A DNA stretch of 64,000 nt from Bifidobacterium gallicum DSM 20093 = LMG 11596 (GTDB taxonomy: Bacteria > Actinomycetota > Actinomycetes > Actinomycetales > Bifidobacteriaceae). The translations under genes were made by a program, and so were the position numbers. The DNA lies in NCBI RefSeq assembly GCF_000741205.1, contig NZ_JGYW01000002.1, forward strand, positions 62,001 to 126,000. Direction: 5' to 3'. The stretch's first letter is position 1. Every line of letters begins with the position of its first letter. The notes beneath the pieces were generated by a model that was given only the letters and a program-made list of their open reading frames with translations, ran no database searches and was not told the DNA's origin. Shown one piece after another: positions 34,036 to 46,831 of the stretch.

Positions 34036-36117
34036 ATGAGTGCTGATTTGAAGTCCGGCCTTGATCCGGCATCATTCTCGTCCGTTACTACGGCCAATAC
34101 CGATTTATTCCGTTACGTCAATGGTCCTTGGATTGACACGTATCGCTTGCCCGATGACCGCTCCCGCTACGGTTCGTTTGACCGCTTGGCGGAAAATGCC
34201 GAGGATCAAATCCGCGACATCCTCGAATCTGACGATGATGTGGCAACCAAATCCAAAGCGTTGTACCGTTCATTCCTTGATGAGCAGGCCGTCCAGGATG
34301 CCGGCATGGAACCCATTCGCGTTGATTTGGGCATGATTGACGCTGCCGGCACGAAAGCTGAACTGACGCGCGCGTTGGGCACGCTGAGCCCTACGGGGGG
34401 CCCCGATCTGATTGATTTCAGCATCTATGGCGACCCCAAGGACCCTGATATCAACGTTTTGCATGTGGGACAAGGCGGCTTGGGCCTGCCGGATGAAGCC
34501 TACTATCGGCAAGATCATTATGCGCCTATTCGCGAAGCGTATGTGGCCATGGTCGCCAAGCAATTGCAGCATGCAGGCTACGCTGATGATGATGAATCGG
34601 CTGCTGCCATGGCGCAACGCTATCTGGCAGTAGAAACGGCTATCGCCGCTCATCATTGGGACAATGTGGCCACGCGAGACCCGCAAAAAACGAACAATCC
34701 CATGACATTCGACGAGTTGAATGCGAAACTCTCCCATTTCGATCTGGCTGCATGGATTGATGCGATGCAACAGTCCTATGATGCGGCACCAGCATCCCAA
34801 GCACAGCCTGTGGATGTGCGCGGCGCGTTCAACCGTTCGATTGTGCATGAGCCGTCCTTCATTGAAGGGCTCGACGCCTATTGGAATGATGCCGAATTGG
34901 ACGACTTGAAGCTTTGGGCTCGCGTGCATGTGATTATCGGCCGCGCCAGCATGTTGAGCTCCGATTTTGACACCACGAACTTTGAGTTCTATGGCAAAGT
35001 GCTGTCGGGCGCCAAGGAACAGCGTGCTCGCTGGAAGCGTGGCGTATCGCTCGTCAACGGCATTTGTGGTGAGGATGTGGGCCAAGTCTATGTGCACAAG
35101 CATTTCCCCGAGTCTTCCAAAGCCCACGTGACCAAGCTCGTGCACAACCTTATTGAGGCGTATCACGTGTCGATTCTCAACAGCCCCTGGCTGGGCGACG
35201 ACACGAAGCGCAAGGCCCTTGACAAACTCGACAAGTTCGGCGTGCGCATCGGCTACCCCGACCAGTGGCGCGACTACGCGGCGTTGGACGTGCACGACAC
35301 CCAAGGCCTTGTGGACAATATGCGTGCAGCCGCATTGTATGAGTTCGGTTTCCAGTTGGCCAAGTGCGGCAAGCCGGTTGACAAGAACGAATGGCTGATG
35401 AATCCGCAGACCGTGAACGCCTATTATGAACCGTCACTCAACATCATTGTGTTCCCAGCGGCTATTTTGCAGCCTCCGTTCTTCGACCCCGATGTTGAGG
35501 ATGCGGCCAACTACGGCGGCATCGGCTGCGTGATCGGCCATGAGATCGGCCACGGGTTTGACGATCAGGGCTCGCAGTACGACGGTGAAGGCAAACTTAA
35601 CGACTGGTGGACCGCCGAAGACAAGGCACGCTTCCAGGAGCTCACCGCCGCGCTTATCGGCCAGTACAACGAGTTCGTGCCGCAGCAGCTGCGTGACAAA
35701 TATGCCGATGATCCGGAACATATGCCACATGTCAATGGCGCATTGACCATCGGTGAGAACATTGGTGATCTGTCTGGGGTGAACATCGCGCTCAAGGCCT
35801 ATGCGTTCGCGTTGGATGAGCGCGATGGACGGCCGATTGATGGCGATCCACGTGCTGTGGAAGCCTCGCTGGACACCGCCCCGGTCATTGACGGATTCAC
35901 TGGTTTGCAGCGGTTCTTCTTGAGCTATGCGTCGATTTGGCGCAGCAAGAATCGTGACGAACTGGCAGAGCAGTATCTGCAGATCGACCCGCATTCCCCG
36001 GCAGAGCATCGCGTCAACGGCATCGCCCGCAACGTGGACTTGTTCTACAAGGCGTTTGGCGTTACCGCTGACGACCGCATGTGGCTCGAGCCTGAAGCGC
36101 GTGTGCATATCTGGTAA
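34036..36117 (+). CDS. pepO: M13-family metalloendopeptidase (PepO-like)
   Basis: Zinc endopeptidase of the neprilysin family, 693 aa, no signal peptide, so likely cytoplasmic and acting on imported oligopeptides. The N-terminal M13 domain includes DLFRYVNGPWIDTYRLP. The catalytic domain has NAYYEPSLNIIVFPAAILQPPFF, the zinc motif HEIGHGFDDQGSQYD (His about 502 and 506) and GENIGDLSGV with the third ligand Glu (about 574). It ends EARVHIW, as the family does. ATG 34036 follows GGATAGGGTGG. A peptide importer lies at 5-11 kb, though not linked. Confidence 0.96.
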   Translation: MSADLKSGLDPASFSSVTTANTDLFRYVNGPWIDTYRLPDDRSRYGSFDRLAENAEDQIRDILESDDDVATKSKALYRSFLDEQAVQDAGMEPIRVDLGMIDAAGTKAELTRALGTLSPTGGPDLIDFSIYGDPKDPDINVLHVGQGGLGLPDEAYYRQDHYAPIREAYVAMVAKQLQHAGYADDDESAAAMAQRYLAVETAIAAHHWDNVATRDPQKTNNPMTFDELNAKLSHFDLAAWIDAMQQSYDAAPASQAQPVDVRGAFNRSIVHEPSFIEGLDAYWNDAELDDLKLWARVHVIIGRASMLSSDFDTTNFEFYGKVLSGAKEQRARWKRGVSLVNGICGEDVGQVYVHKHFPESSKAHVTKLVHNLIEAYHVSILNSPWLGDDTKRKALDKLDKFGVRIGYPDQWRDYAALDVHDTQGLVDNMRAAALYEFGFQLAKCGKPVDKNEWLMNPQTVNAYYEPSLNIIVFPAAILQPPFFDPDVEDAANYGGIGCVIGHEIGHGFDDQGSQYDGEGKLNDWWTAEDKARFQELTAALIGQYNEFVPQQLRDKYADDPEHMPHVNGALTIGENIGDLSGVNIALKAYAFALDERDGRPIDGDPRAVEASLDTAPVIDGFTGLQRFFLSYASIWRSKNRDELAEQYLQIDPHSPAEHRVNGIARNVDLFYKAFGVTADDRMWLEPEARVHIW

Positions 36118-36200
36118 CCAGACGCTTGGCACCAAGGTGGCCGTGGCCAGCCTAAGACGGTGGGCATGGTAGGCATGTACCCGCCTGCCGGATTGACAAG

Positions 36201-36243
36201 TACAGGGATGCCAATGAGCGATGTGCTCGGCGGCATCCCTGTA
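36201..36243. terminator. Bidirectional terminator between pepO and ssb
   Basis: TACAGGGATGCC (36201-36212) and its exact complement (36232-36243) form a 12-bp stem between two convergent genes, followed by TTTGTTG on the plus strand. Confidence 0.75.
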
Positions 36244-36268
36244 TTTGTTGTCACTGGCGCGCGAACCG

Positions 36269-37018
36269 TCACATGTTGGTTGGCGCGGCAAACTCTTCTT
36301 CGACGATTTCACCAGTGCGCGGTTCCACAGTCACGGTGGACGGCACCGCCACCGGTTCAGGTGTTGTTACCGGTGTTGTTGCCGCTGCTGACGCCACTGA
36401 CGTTGTCGGTGCCGAGATGGTTGCCGGGGCTGTGGCAGGGGCAGATGATGGCGCATTCAGGACTGTTGTGCCCGCATTCGCTGCTGCTGTTGGTGCTACA
36501 GGCTGTGAATTTGTGGCCGTCGTGCTTCCCAGACTGACTAGCGAGGCCGGATCGGTACGCCCATCCACAGTTGCTGGCATTCCTGGACGCGAACCAGCAG
36601 CGCCTTCGTCACGACTCTGCGGTCTTGCATCGGTGGCATGTGGTGCTTCTTTGGTACCAGGACGCTTGAAGTTGGAAATGCCAAAACTCAAATCATGACC
36701 AATGATTTGGGCATCTAATACCATGCGTGAGCGTCCGCTACCATCCGGTCCTTGCCAGTTTTCCGTACTCAATAATCCGGTCACCACCACGGGGTCGCCT
36801 TTGCGCAACGACATGGCTGCGTTCTGGCCCAACGTGCGGAACGCCTTGACCGTGATCCATGTTGTGGGCAGGTTGCGCCACTCCCCGCTTTTGTCTTGAT
36901 ACCGGCGTGTGCTGCCCAATCGGAACATGCTGCCGCTATGCGACGGCTCATTGCCAAACTCCTGCACATCGGAACCCAGAAAACCGTTGATTGTCACCAA
37001 CGCTTGCTGCAATGCCAT
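36269..37018 (-). CDS. ssb: Single-stranded DNA-binding protein, long-tailed type
   Basis: 249 aa. The OB fold occupies about residues 1-115: MALQQALVTINGFLGSD, RLGSTRRYQDKSGEWRNLPTTWITVKAFRTLGQNAAMSLRKGDPVVVTGLL and RMVLDAQIIGHDLSFG. The remaining 130 residues are a disordered Ala/Pro/Thr/Val tail. The usual acidic-aromatic tip (DDDIPF-like) that recruits partner proteins is not present; the end reads EIVEEEFAAPTNM. This and the genomic setting (not between rpsF and rpsR) suggest a second SSB rather than the main replicative one. ATG 37018 has AAGGGGA upstream. Confidence 0.9.
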   Translation of the reverse strand: MALQQALVTINGFLGSDVQEFGNEPSHSGSMFRLGSTRRYQDKSGEWRNLPTTWITVKAFRTLGQNAAMSLRKGDPVVVTGLLSTENWQGPDGSGRSRMVLDAQIIGHDLSFGISNFKRPGTKEAPHATDARPQSRDEGAAGSRPGMPATVDGRTDPASLVSLGSTTATNSQPVAPTAAANAGTTVLNAPSSAPATAPATISAPTTSVASAAATTPVTTPEPVAVPSTVTVEPRTGEIVEEEFAAPTNM

Positions 37019-37297
37019 GATTATCCCCTTCCCATAGAGTGTCCGTTGGTTTACGGTTGGTCTACGGCGTGTTTTTCCGCGCCGTCATTGCATCCACCGC
37101 ATGGTGTTGGTACTGCTCCGATGCAGTGTCTACAACTACGTGCCTCACTATGACGTATGGCGTTACCCCCGTGCAACTCCACCCGATCATTGTGGAGAAC
37201 TCAGTTGCGCAACCTTGACAATGTGGATAACTCATTCAGAAACGCGCATCATCCAGTGGCATGACATGCCACTGCCCGTAGCATGCGGAAATACAAA

Positions 37298-37348
37298 AAA
37301 CTCCCGTTCCGTAGGCACTTCATTGAAGTACCCACAGAACGGGAGTTT
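37298..37348 (-). terminator. Rho-independent terminator after proS
   Basis: AAACTCCCGTTC (37298-37309) pairs perfectly with GAACGGGAGTTT (37337-37348), with further pairing (ACTTC/GAAGT) inside. On the minus strand the stem is followed by a run of T (TTTTTTGTATTT), a canonical intrinsic terminator, about 60 bp downstream of the proS stop. The rest of the 389-bp ssb-proS gap shows nothing I can assign. Confidence 0.9.
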
Positions 37349-37407
37349 GATACATAAGGAGTCAGTCAGTAACGGGTCAGCTCAGTGACGGGCCGACCCA
37401 GCGCAAC

Positions 37408-39216
<1,809 letters not shown>

Positions 39217-39223
39217 GTGTCCC

Positions 39224-39229
39224 AAACTA
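39224..39229 (-). promoter_or_regulatory. Candidate -10 box of a leaderless proS mRNA
   Basis: Minus-strand TAGTTT, then GGGACAC, then the proS ATG at 39216. Same TANNNT-plus-7 geometry as at recQ and glmS. Confidence 0.35.
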
Positions 39230-39326
39230 CTCAGCTGAGCAGACGTGCTTCACGCGCGCAAAACCGTCACCATTGCCACCACTGGCTTCTGGTGTTATGT
39301 GTTGCGCCAGATTATTCCTGCCGTGG

Positions 39327-39758
39327 TTAGTGACGCGCGCTGTCTTCCTGCACGTCGTCGTCCACCTGATCTTCGATCATGGCTTGTTCGGCCGCGTTGA
39401 TCGGATAGAACGGTATCAGCAGCAACAGCAGCACGCCAACAAGATAGAAGCAGTCAGGCAGCGTGAACAAGCCCCAGACGGACGGTCCGTTGGGCAGCAG
39501 CAAACCCACCACAATGAGTACCATGCCTACGGCTGGCAGTCCTTGCCAAATCCAGGCGTTGGCCACGCCATCCTTGCGTTTGCGGCGCACCGATGCCGCA
39601 TACAGCGGCCACACAAACATCAGTCCGCCAATAATGGTCAGCAAGTCGGTGGCTTTGACGGTTCCCCACGATGCGTTCCATGCGGTGCCGTACACAAGGA
39701 ACGCCACGAACAGCACGAGTATGCCCAGTGCCGAGACAATCGTCTCCCAAACTTTCAT
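39327..39758 (-). CDS. Small membrane protein of unknown function
   Basis: 143 aa with four predicted spans: ETIVSALGILVLFVAFLVYG, DLLTIIGGLMFVWPLYAAS, GLPAVGMVLIVVGLLLP and DCFYLVGVLLLLLIPFYP. A basic loop (RRKRKDG) lies after span 2 and the tail is acidic (EDQVDDDVQED). ATG 39758 has an excellent GAGGAGG site upstream, which supports a real gene. I do not recognise the family. Confidence 0.75.
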   Translation of the reverse strand: MKVWETIVSALGILVLFVAFLVYGTAWNASWGTVKATDLLTIIGGLMFVWPLYAASVRRKRKDGVANAWIWQGLPAVGMVLIVVGLLLPNGPSVWGLFTLPDCFYLVGVLLLLLIPFYPINAAEQAMIEDQVDDDVQEDSARH

Positions 39759-40092
39759 GATGAACTCCCATCCTCCTCACGGCTATCAGCATCGGTCCGG
39801 TGGCCGCCGGTTGGTTGCCCTGCCGTAGACCGCCGTGTGGCAACGCGTTCGTCCGCCCCGCCTGCTGCCGCCTGCTGCCGCTTGTTCCAGTACTGCAGCC
39901 CAGTCTAGCCACGGCCGCAAGGTCATGACTGCGTGTCGGCGCGTTTCGCGCGGTTGGCGGAAGAGGATCGAAAATGGCACGGTGGGTAGCACAGAAATAA
40001 CAATCGTCAACTGAGCCCGCAATGCGGAACAGCACCGTTCAGAACAACGCAACAACCTGGCCGTTCAAATGACGTGGGGCCGCTCAACAATT
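39759..40092. other. 334-bp intergenic region
   Basis: Upstream region of the small membrane protein and downstream of the helicase gene. It includes a short direct duplication (GCCTGCTGCC twice, near 39858-39880). I see no gene, RNA or clear terminator. Confidence 0.4.
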
Positions 40093-41586
40093 TCAGAATA
40101 GTTCGTCGATACCCAAATCAAACTCGTCAACAACCCCACCGCCAGAAAGCCCACTTTTTTCTGCTGTATTATTACTTGCCGACTGTGGAGACCTCGAGTT
40201 GTGTGGGTCACGCTGGCGCGTCCGTTCGAGCGGATCGAACGCTATCGCACCACTCTCAGTGAGCTGACGGGCGGCTTCCTGAGAGGCGAGCTGCAGCTGG
40301 CCGTCCGTCACCACCGCTTCAGGTGAGATCATGAACATGCGGTTGCTGACGCCTTGCAAATACAGGCCGTCCATCGTTCCCACGCGTGAGAGGGCCACGT
40401 ATCCCATACCAGGCGCGAACGTGCGACGCAAATCCATGACGGCCCGATCAATTGTCATGCCTTGCGATTTATGAATCGTGATAGCCCACGCACACCGTAA
40501 CGGCACTTGGTTGACGGCGGCCAGCGGCGTGTCGCCATCGAGCATTTCCCACCCCGCGGGGCGAATCGTGACCCGATTGCCGTTCTCAAACTGCACTTTC
40601 GGCCAACCGCCACGCGCTTCACGTTCGAATCCCACCACAGTGCCGATCGAACCGTTCGCATACTGCCGTTCCGCATCGTTACGCACAGCCATGACCACGG
40701 CGCCTTTTTTGAGCGTGAGCGTTTCGGGAGCCAACATCGTACGCAACAGCCGGTCGACGAGCATTTTCGGACCCGACGTTTGCGCAACAAACACGTGCTC
40801 ATCCTCGTCGATACCCGCCAACTCGCGATCATTGAGCACGTCAGACTGCTTGTTGGTCGGAAACAGGTGCACTGCGGGCTCCTCAGCGTCCGGCAGCTGG
40901 CCCAGACGCGTGACGAGCAAATCTTTATCAGCTTGCGTCACTTTGCTCATCCGGATATCCGTCAAAATATTGAGCAGCTTGCCGTCATCTTGACGATGCT
41001 GCTCCGTCAAATAACAGATGACGGGATCAAGCTCGTCCCAAGCGAACGATTCGGTGACGAACCCCTCGGGATTGTGATGTGCGTTCGTATATCGGGCGCG
41101 TTCAGCTAGCAATTCCGGACTTGGCATCACATCACGCGATCCCGCGCCGCCCTTGCTCACGGGAGGAAGCTGGAACAAATCTCCCGACATGACCACTTGC
41201 AGTCCACCAAATGGACGCGGATCTCGCCGGACGGCACGGCATACCTGGTCAACAAGGTCGAACAGCCACGCGTGCATCATGGAAATCTCGTCAATGACCA
41301 GCACGTCAGCGTAACGCAACTGCCGTCCGCGACGTTTGCGAATCTGCTCAATCATCTTGTCAGTCAGCACGTTCGCCAGACCCACGCCACTCCACGCATG
41401 AATCGTCTGGCCGTTGATATGTGTGGCGGCGATGCCCGTCGAAGCTGTTGCGGCCACCACGCGCCCCTCCTGGCGAGACTGCTGAATAAACTCACTCAAC
41501 ACGTATGTTTTTCCCGCACCTGGCGCGCCTGTCAAGAACACGCTCGCTCCAGCCTTCATGATGGCAAGGGCTTGAGTTTGCAGCAT
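40093..41586 (-). CDS. PIF1-like superfamily 1 DNA helicase
   Basis: 497 aa. Walker A FLTGAPGAGKTYVL (about 18-31), TASTGIAATHINGQTIHAWSGVG (motif Ia, as in PIF1 proteins), DEISM Walker B in VLVIDEISMMHAWLFDLVDQVCRAVR, GDLFQLPPV (motif III) and EQHRQ. Near the C-terminus, WAITIHKSQGMTIDRAVMDL and GMGYVALSRV are motifs V-VI. The last 70 residues are a disordered Ser/Asn/Arg tail ending in an acidic DEFDLGIDELF, which could be an interaction tip. Likely acts on G-quadruplex or stalled-fork DNA, by family. ATG 41586. Confidence 0.9.
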   Translation of the reverse strand: MLQTQALAIMKAGASVFLTGAPGAGKTYVLSEFIQQSRQEGRVVAATASTGIAATHINGQTIHAWSGVGLANVLTDKMIEQIRKRRGRQLRYADVLVIDEISMMHAWLFDLVDQVCRAVRRDPRPFGGLQVVMSGDLFQLPPVSKGGAGSRDVMPSPELLAERARYTNAHHNPEGFVTESFAWDELDPVICYLTEQHRQDDGKLLNILTDIRMSKVTQADKDLLVTRLGQLPDAEEPAVHLFPTNKQSDVLNDRELAGIDEDEHVFVAQTSGPKMLVDRLLRTMLAPETLTLKKGAVVMAVRNDAERQYANGSIGTVVGFEREARGGWPKVQFENGNRVTIRPAGWEMLDGDTPLAAVNQVPLRCAWAITIHKSQGMTIDRAVMDLRRTFAPGMGYVALSRVGTMDGLYLQGVSNRMFMISPEAVVTDGQLQLASQEAARQLTESGAIAFDPLERTRQRDPHNSRSPQSASNNTAEKSGLSGGGVVDEFDLGIDELF

Positions 41587-41676
41587 TGTTGCGTTCCAAT
41601 CTCGTGACGTGCCGTGAGATTACGGTACGACCATATCCCTGCTGTAGTCGGGAATATTGTTACTATGTATTTCCGC

Positions 41677-42573
41677 TTACGCGACCAGACGATCCACAAC
41701 CTTCATCACGCCCTCCTCAGTGTTGGCCGGGGCGAGATAGTGAGCGGTCTGTTTGACCTGATTGTGACCGTTGGCCATGGCGAACGACCACGTAGCCGAT
41801 TCAAGAATACCCAAATCGTTGAGATAGTCGCCAAACGCCATCGTCTGATCGGCAGTGATATGCATGGCGCGCTGAATCGCCTCCACTCCCGTGCGTTTGT
41901 CAGTGTCGGCACGCATGATGTCAACCCAATGCTTGGCTGACACTTGCGCCACATACTGATCGGGCAAATCAGTGAACAGAGCGTGGGCCATGCTCTCCGC
42001 GTCGGTGAAATCAAAAATGGCGAGTTTGAGGATGGTTTCCGAATCATCCTCAAGCACCTCATGCAAATCATCCACAATGCGCAACGCATGGTAATACTTG
42101 GCGCATTCATCAAGAAACTCCTGATCAGTGCGCTGCACGTAAGCCGATTGCAAACCACAGATCACGAGGCCGATATTGAAATACGGTGAGTTTGCGGGAT
42201 TCGAAGCCTTATCCACAATATCAATGATGCGACGGGCGAAGTTGAAATCAATGCCTTTCACATCAATGATGTCGCCATGATAGCTGACCACGTTGCCGTT
42301 CTCGGCAATCAAACTCAGCGAATCGGAACGGTCCACACCATCAGCTGCGCCCCGACCAAACATGTCCTCGAGTGTCTGGAACTGACGGCCACTCGCCGGA
42401 ACGAACGCGATGCCCCGCTGCTCAAGACGTGCCAGCATCGGCCAGAAGGAAGACGGAATATTCGAGTCGCCATCCAGCAACGTGCCATCCATGTCGGCCA
42501 CAATCAATCGAATATCAGGCCGTTGACGATCCTGACCTCCAAGTTCAATCTCGTCCCATTGCTGCTTGGCCAT
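41677..42573 (-). CDS. HAD-superfamily hydrolase, Cof type
   Basis: Phosphatase of the Cof/IIB class, 298 aa. Motif I VADMDGTLLDGD (nucleophile Asp), motif II PASGRQFQTL, motif III Lys in the C-terminal half, and motif IV MAFGDYLNDLGILE. Probable substrates are sugar phosphates or flavin nucleotides; not resolvable. ATG 42573 has AAGGAA about 8 bases upstream; the frame upstream to 42639 is not needed. Confidence 0.92.
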   Translation of the reverse strand: MAKQQWDEIELGGQDRQRPDIRLIVADMDGTLLDGDSNIPSSFWPMLARLEQRGIAFVPASGRQFQTLEDMFGRGAADGVDRSDSLSLIAENGNVVSYHGDIIDVKGIDFNFARRIIDIVDKASNPANSPYFNIGLVICGLQSAYVQRTDQEFLDECAKYYHALRIVDDLHEVLEDDSETILKLAIFDFTDAESMAHALFTDLPDQYVAQVSAKHWVDIMRADTDKRTGVEAIQRAMHITADQTMAFGDYLNDLGILESATWSFAMANGHNQVKQTAHYLAPANTEEGVMKVVDRLVA

Positions 42574-42652
42574 GCAGAATTTCCTTTCACGATTCATATT
42601 GATGGTGTTGCCATTGCTGAAGGTATTGATATTGCCCAATAGTGCCGATGTT

Positions 42653-42717
42653 GCCGGAAATCGGTGACCGAAATTAGTGCCGGAAACCGGTACTAGAAAC
42701 CGGTACCGGAAACCGGT
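42653..42717. repeat. Five tandem 13-bp units
   Basis: Five head-to-tail 13-mers: GCCGGAAATCGGT, GACCGAAATTAGT, GCCGGAAACCGGT, ACTAGAAACCGGT and ACCGGAAACCGGT. The last three are nearly identical. They fill the gap between orn (stop at 42733) and the HAD gene (start 42573). The ACCGG and CCGGT ends give each unit partial dyad symmetry. Confidence 0.85.
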
Positions 42718-42732
42718 GAGATGTAGAGCCGT

Positions 42733-43392
42733 TCAGGCGTTGCTGTCCTTGTTCAGTAGGCTGGTGCGCTCAATCTGCTCAGCCAACGCCTTGGCCTGTT
42801 CAGCATCAGGTCCCGGTTCGGGAGCCATGAACGCCTCACGGTAATAGCGCAATTCATCCAACGATTCAATAATGTCGGCAAGCGCGCGATGGCCACCATT
42901 CTTGGCCGGACGGTTCATATACACCTGCGGATACCAGCGGCGTGCGAGTTCTTTAAGCGTGCTCACGTCGACCACGCGGTAGTGCAGATGCTCCATGAGG
43001 CCAGGCATATAGCGGTCCAGGAACTTCTTGTCGGAACCGATCGAGTTTCCAGCCAGCAACGGCTTGACCCCTTCAGGCGTGAACTTCTTGACATAGTCAA
43101 TGACCGCCAATTCGGCTTCCTTGACGTCCATGCCCGTTTCCCATTCGGTAATCAGTCCCGAACGCGTATGCATGGCACGCACAAAATCATTCATGTGATC
43201 CACGGCATCCTTGCTTGGCTTGATCACGAAATCAATGCCCTCATCGAGCACATTGAGTTCAAAATCCGTGGGCACCACCGAGACTTCACACAGCTCATCA
43301 TGGAAAATATCAAGCCCGGTCATCTCGCAGTCAATCCAAATCAACCTCGACTGTTGTGCCGAATACGTCAAATCATCATGTGCGTCGACCAT
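42733..43392 (-). CDS. orn: Oligoribonuclease
   Basis: 3'-5' exonuclease degrading 2-5 nt RNAs, including pGpG. DEDDh motifs: [12 protein letters not shown] (Exo I), [16 protein letters not shown] (Exo II) and [14 protein letters not shown] (Exo III, His and Asp). About 219 aa from ATG 43392, with AAGGAAGAG upstream. The longer frame to 43422 would remove that site. A short Glu/Ala-rich tail follows the domain. Confidence 0.96.
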   Translation of the reverse strand: MVDAHDDLTYSAQQSRLIWIDCEMTGLDIFHDELCEVSVVPTDFELNVLDEGIDFVIKPSKDAVDHMNDFVRAMHTRSGLITEWETGMDVKEAELAVIDYVKKFTPEGVKPLLAGNSIGSDKKFLDRYMPGLMEHLHYRVVDVSTLKELARRWYPQVYMNRPAKNGGHRALADIIESLDELRYYREAFMAPEPGPDAEQAKALAEQIERTSLLNKDSNA

Positions 43393-43472
43393 GCCAACCA
43401 CTCTTCCTTGTTGTAAACACACTCGTCAATTCCTCATTGCCCCACCCTACTCCCCTCACCCAACCCGTCTTC

Positions 43473-43816
43473 CCGCACGTAAGCTAGTTGCGTTACGTGC
43501 GGGAAGGGTAGCAAGGAACAACAGCACCTCACTCAGTTCCTAAGTTCCCGTACAGCCGCACTCGCCTTCCCGCACGTAAGCCAGTTGCGTTACGTGCGGG
43601 ATAAGCAGGACGGAAAGCATGGTCGTCATAGTTATCGGGCCCTATCCACCTCTCCTCACCTTCCGCACCGCTCCCCGCACGTAACGCAACTGGCTTACGT
43701 GCGGGATACGTAGGAACGTTGGGCACGATTATTATGCCTATCCCGCGCCCGTAACCACACCTGCGCCAGCAGCACCCCCCTCTTTCCCGCACGTAACGCA
43801 ATTGCGTTACGTGCGG
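43473..43816. repeat. Palindromic repeat cluster B (four copies)
   Basis: Elements at 43473-43502, 43570-43599, 43675-43704 and 43787-43816, with the same arms as cluster A and centres GCTAGTTGCG, GCCAGTTGCG, CGCAACTGGC and CGCAATTGCG. The last centre is itself palindromic, and its flanks extend to a perfect 54-bp palindrome (43775-43828). The first extends to CTTCCC/GGGAAG flanks. Lies between the orn start and the guaB terminator. Confidence 0.97.
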
Positions 43817-43887
43817 GAAAGAGGGGGGGTGAGGGAGCACGAGGGCAACGGCGACAACTCTAGAAATAGCAACTCCAGAAATATGAA

Positions 43888-43917
43888 AAGGCCCAAACCG
43901 TTTCAGGTTCGGGCCTT
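43888..43917 (-). terminator. Rho-independent terminator after guaB
   Basis: AAGGCCCAAACC (43888-43899) and GGTTCGGGCCTT (43906-43917) pair at 11 of 12 positions with a 6-nt loop. On the minus strand the stem runs into TTTTCATATTT. It is 29 bp past the guaB stop. Confidence 0.85.
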
Positions 43918-43945
43918 ACGGAGTTGCTCGCTGGGGAGCGGAACG

Positions 43946-45526
<1,581 letters not shown>

Positions 45527-45667
45527 CTATCTCAGAAACGCCGGCAGCCATCTCACGTTACAGTCCCAGTCGTCCCACTTACTGAACATCGCCACTCGAC
45601 TGCCGGGGCGCCCCTCATTCCCGCACACCGCCCTTCCTTTTATATTTATTTCCGCAGCCGTGCCCTA

Positions 45668-46825
45668 TCACTTGCGCCGACGCATATGCTGCGCCACGGC
45701 CGTAATCGTGGCCTTGTCGGCGTCATCAAAATCACCTTCGTTCCAACGGCGCCGGAAGTACGGATACAACGTGGCAATCGTGAGCAACGTTCCCGCCACC
45801 ACGAAACCGATGAGCACGTTGACAGGCGGATAAAACAGCAATAGCACGGAACAGAACGCAATCAGCGCGGCCCAACCCCATAAAATCAGCACAGCCCCCT
45901 GCACACTGTGCCCGATACGCAACATGCGGTGATGCAAATGCATGCGGTCGGGATGCATCGGCGACTGGCCCTTCGAAAGCCGGCGCGTGATTGCCAAAAT
46001 CATGTCGAGCACCGGCAAAAACAGCACCAGAATCGGCAGCAGAATCGGCATGAACGCAGGCAAGTAAATGGAAGCATGCACGGAAGCAGGATCAATGCGA
46101 CCGGTCATCACAATGGATGCGCACGTGATGAGGTAGCCGAGCAGCATCGAACCCGAGTCTCCCATAAACAGTTTGGCCGGATGCCAGTTGTGCAGCAGAA
46201 AACCGCAGCAGATACCGACCATGGCAATGTCGATGAGCGTGGCCAGCGACGCGTATGACGGGGACGTACGCGCCAATATATATGAGTAAATGCCGAACGC
46301 GATACCGCCAATAGCCACGATGCCTGCGGCGAGGCCATCCAGACCGTCCACAAAGTTGACGGCGTTGATCGACACCACAATCAACAATGCCGTGATGGCG
46401 ATGGACAACGTTGGCGAGGCCGTGATCAGCGTGCCCAACGGCAACGTGATGATTTGCAAACCGCCCCATGCCACAAAAACTGCGATCAGAAGTTGTCCGG
46501 CGAGCTTGAGCATCCAGTCCAGATCCCACACGTCATCAGCCACGCCTAGCAGACAGATCAGCACGCCGCCAGCCAACACCACCCATGCTTGCGCATTGGC
46601 ATGGAACACCGATTTAAGGAATGGGATGTGGGATGCGAACAACATCGACACCACGTAACCGCAGAGCATGGCGACGCCGCCCATGCGGGGCGTCGGAATC
46701 GTGTGCACATCCCTTTTGCGTACTTGGCCCACAGCACCCAGCCGAATGGCCAGATGCCTGATGAGCGGTGTGAACAAATAGGTGGCACACGCGGCTACGG
46801 CCGCAATGAACAGATAGATTCGCAC
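45668..46825 (-). CDS. Undecaprenyl-phosphate N-acetylhexosamine-1-phosphate transferase (WecA/TagO-like)
   Basis: Polyprenyl-phosphate glycosyl-1-phosphate transferase of the MraY/WecA superfamily, 385 aa, about 11 membrane spans. Catalytic aspartates appear in GVADDVWDLDW, NAVNFVDGLDGLAAG and LFMGDSGSMLLGY. The WecA-type substrate loop is HPDRMHLHHRML, which sets it apart from MraY. The PTPRMGG motif is present (HTIPTPRMGGVAML). It starts polysaccharide or wall-glycopolymer synthesis on the lipid carrier. The start is GTG 46825, 37 bp after tsaC, with TACACT 6 bases before it and no Shine-Dalgarno. Confidence 0.92.
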   Translation of the reverse strand: MRIYLFIAAVAACATYLFTPLIRHLAIRLGAVGQVRKRDVHTIPTPRMGGVAMLCGYVVSMLFASHIPFLKSVFHANAQAWVVLAGGVLICLLGVADDVWDLDWMLKLAGQLLIAVFVAWGGLQIITLPLGTLITASPTLSIAITALLIVVSINAVNFVDGLDGLAAGIVAIGGIAFGIYSYILARTSPSYASLATLIDIAMVGICCGFLLHNWHPAKLFMGDSGSMLLGYLITCASIVMTGRIDPASVHASIYLPAFMPILLPILVLFLPVLDMILAITRRLSKGQSPMHPDRMHLHHRMLRIGHSVQGAVLILWGWAALIAFCSVLLLFYPPVNVLIGFVVAGTLLTIATLYPYFRRRWNEGDFDDADKATITAVAQHMRRRK

Positions 46826-46831
46826 ATCTTG

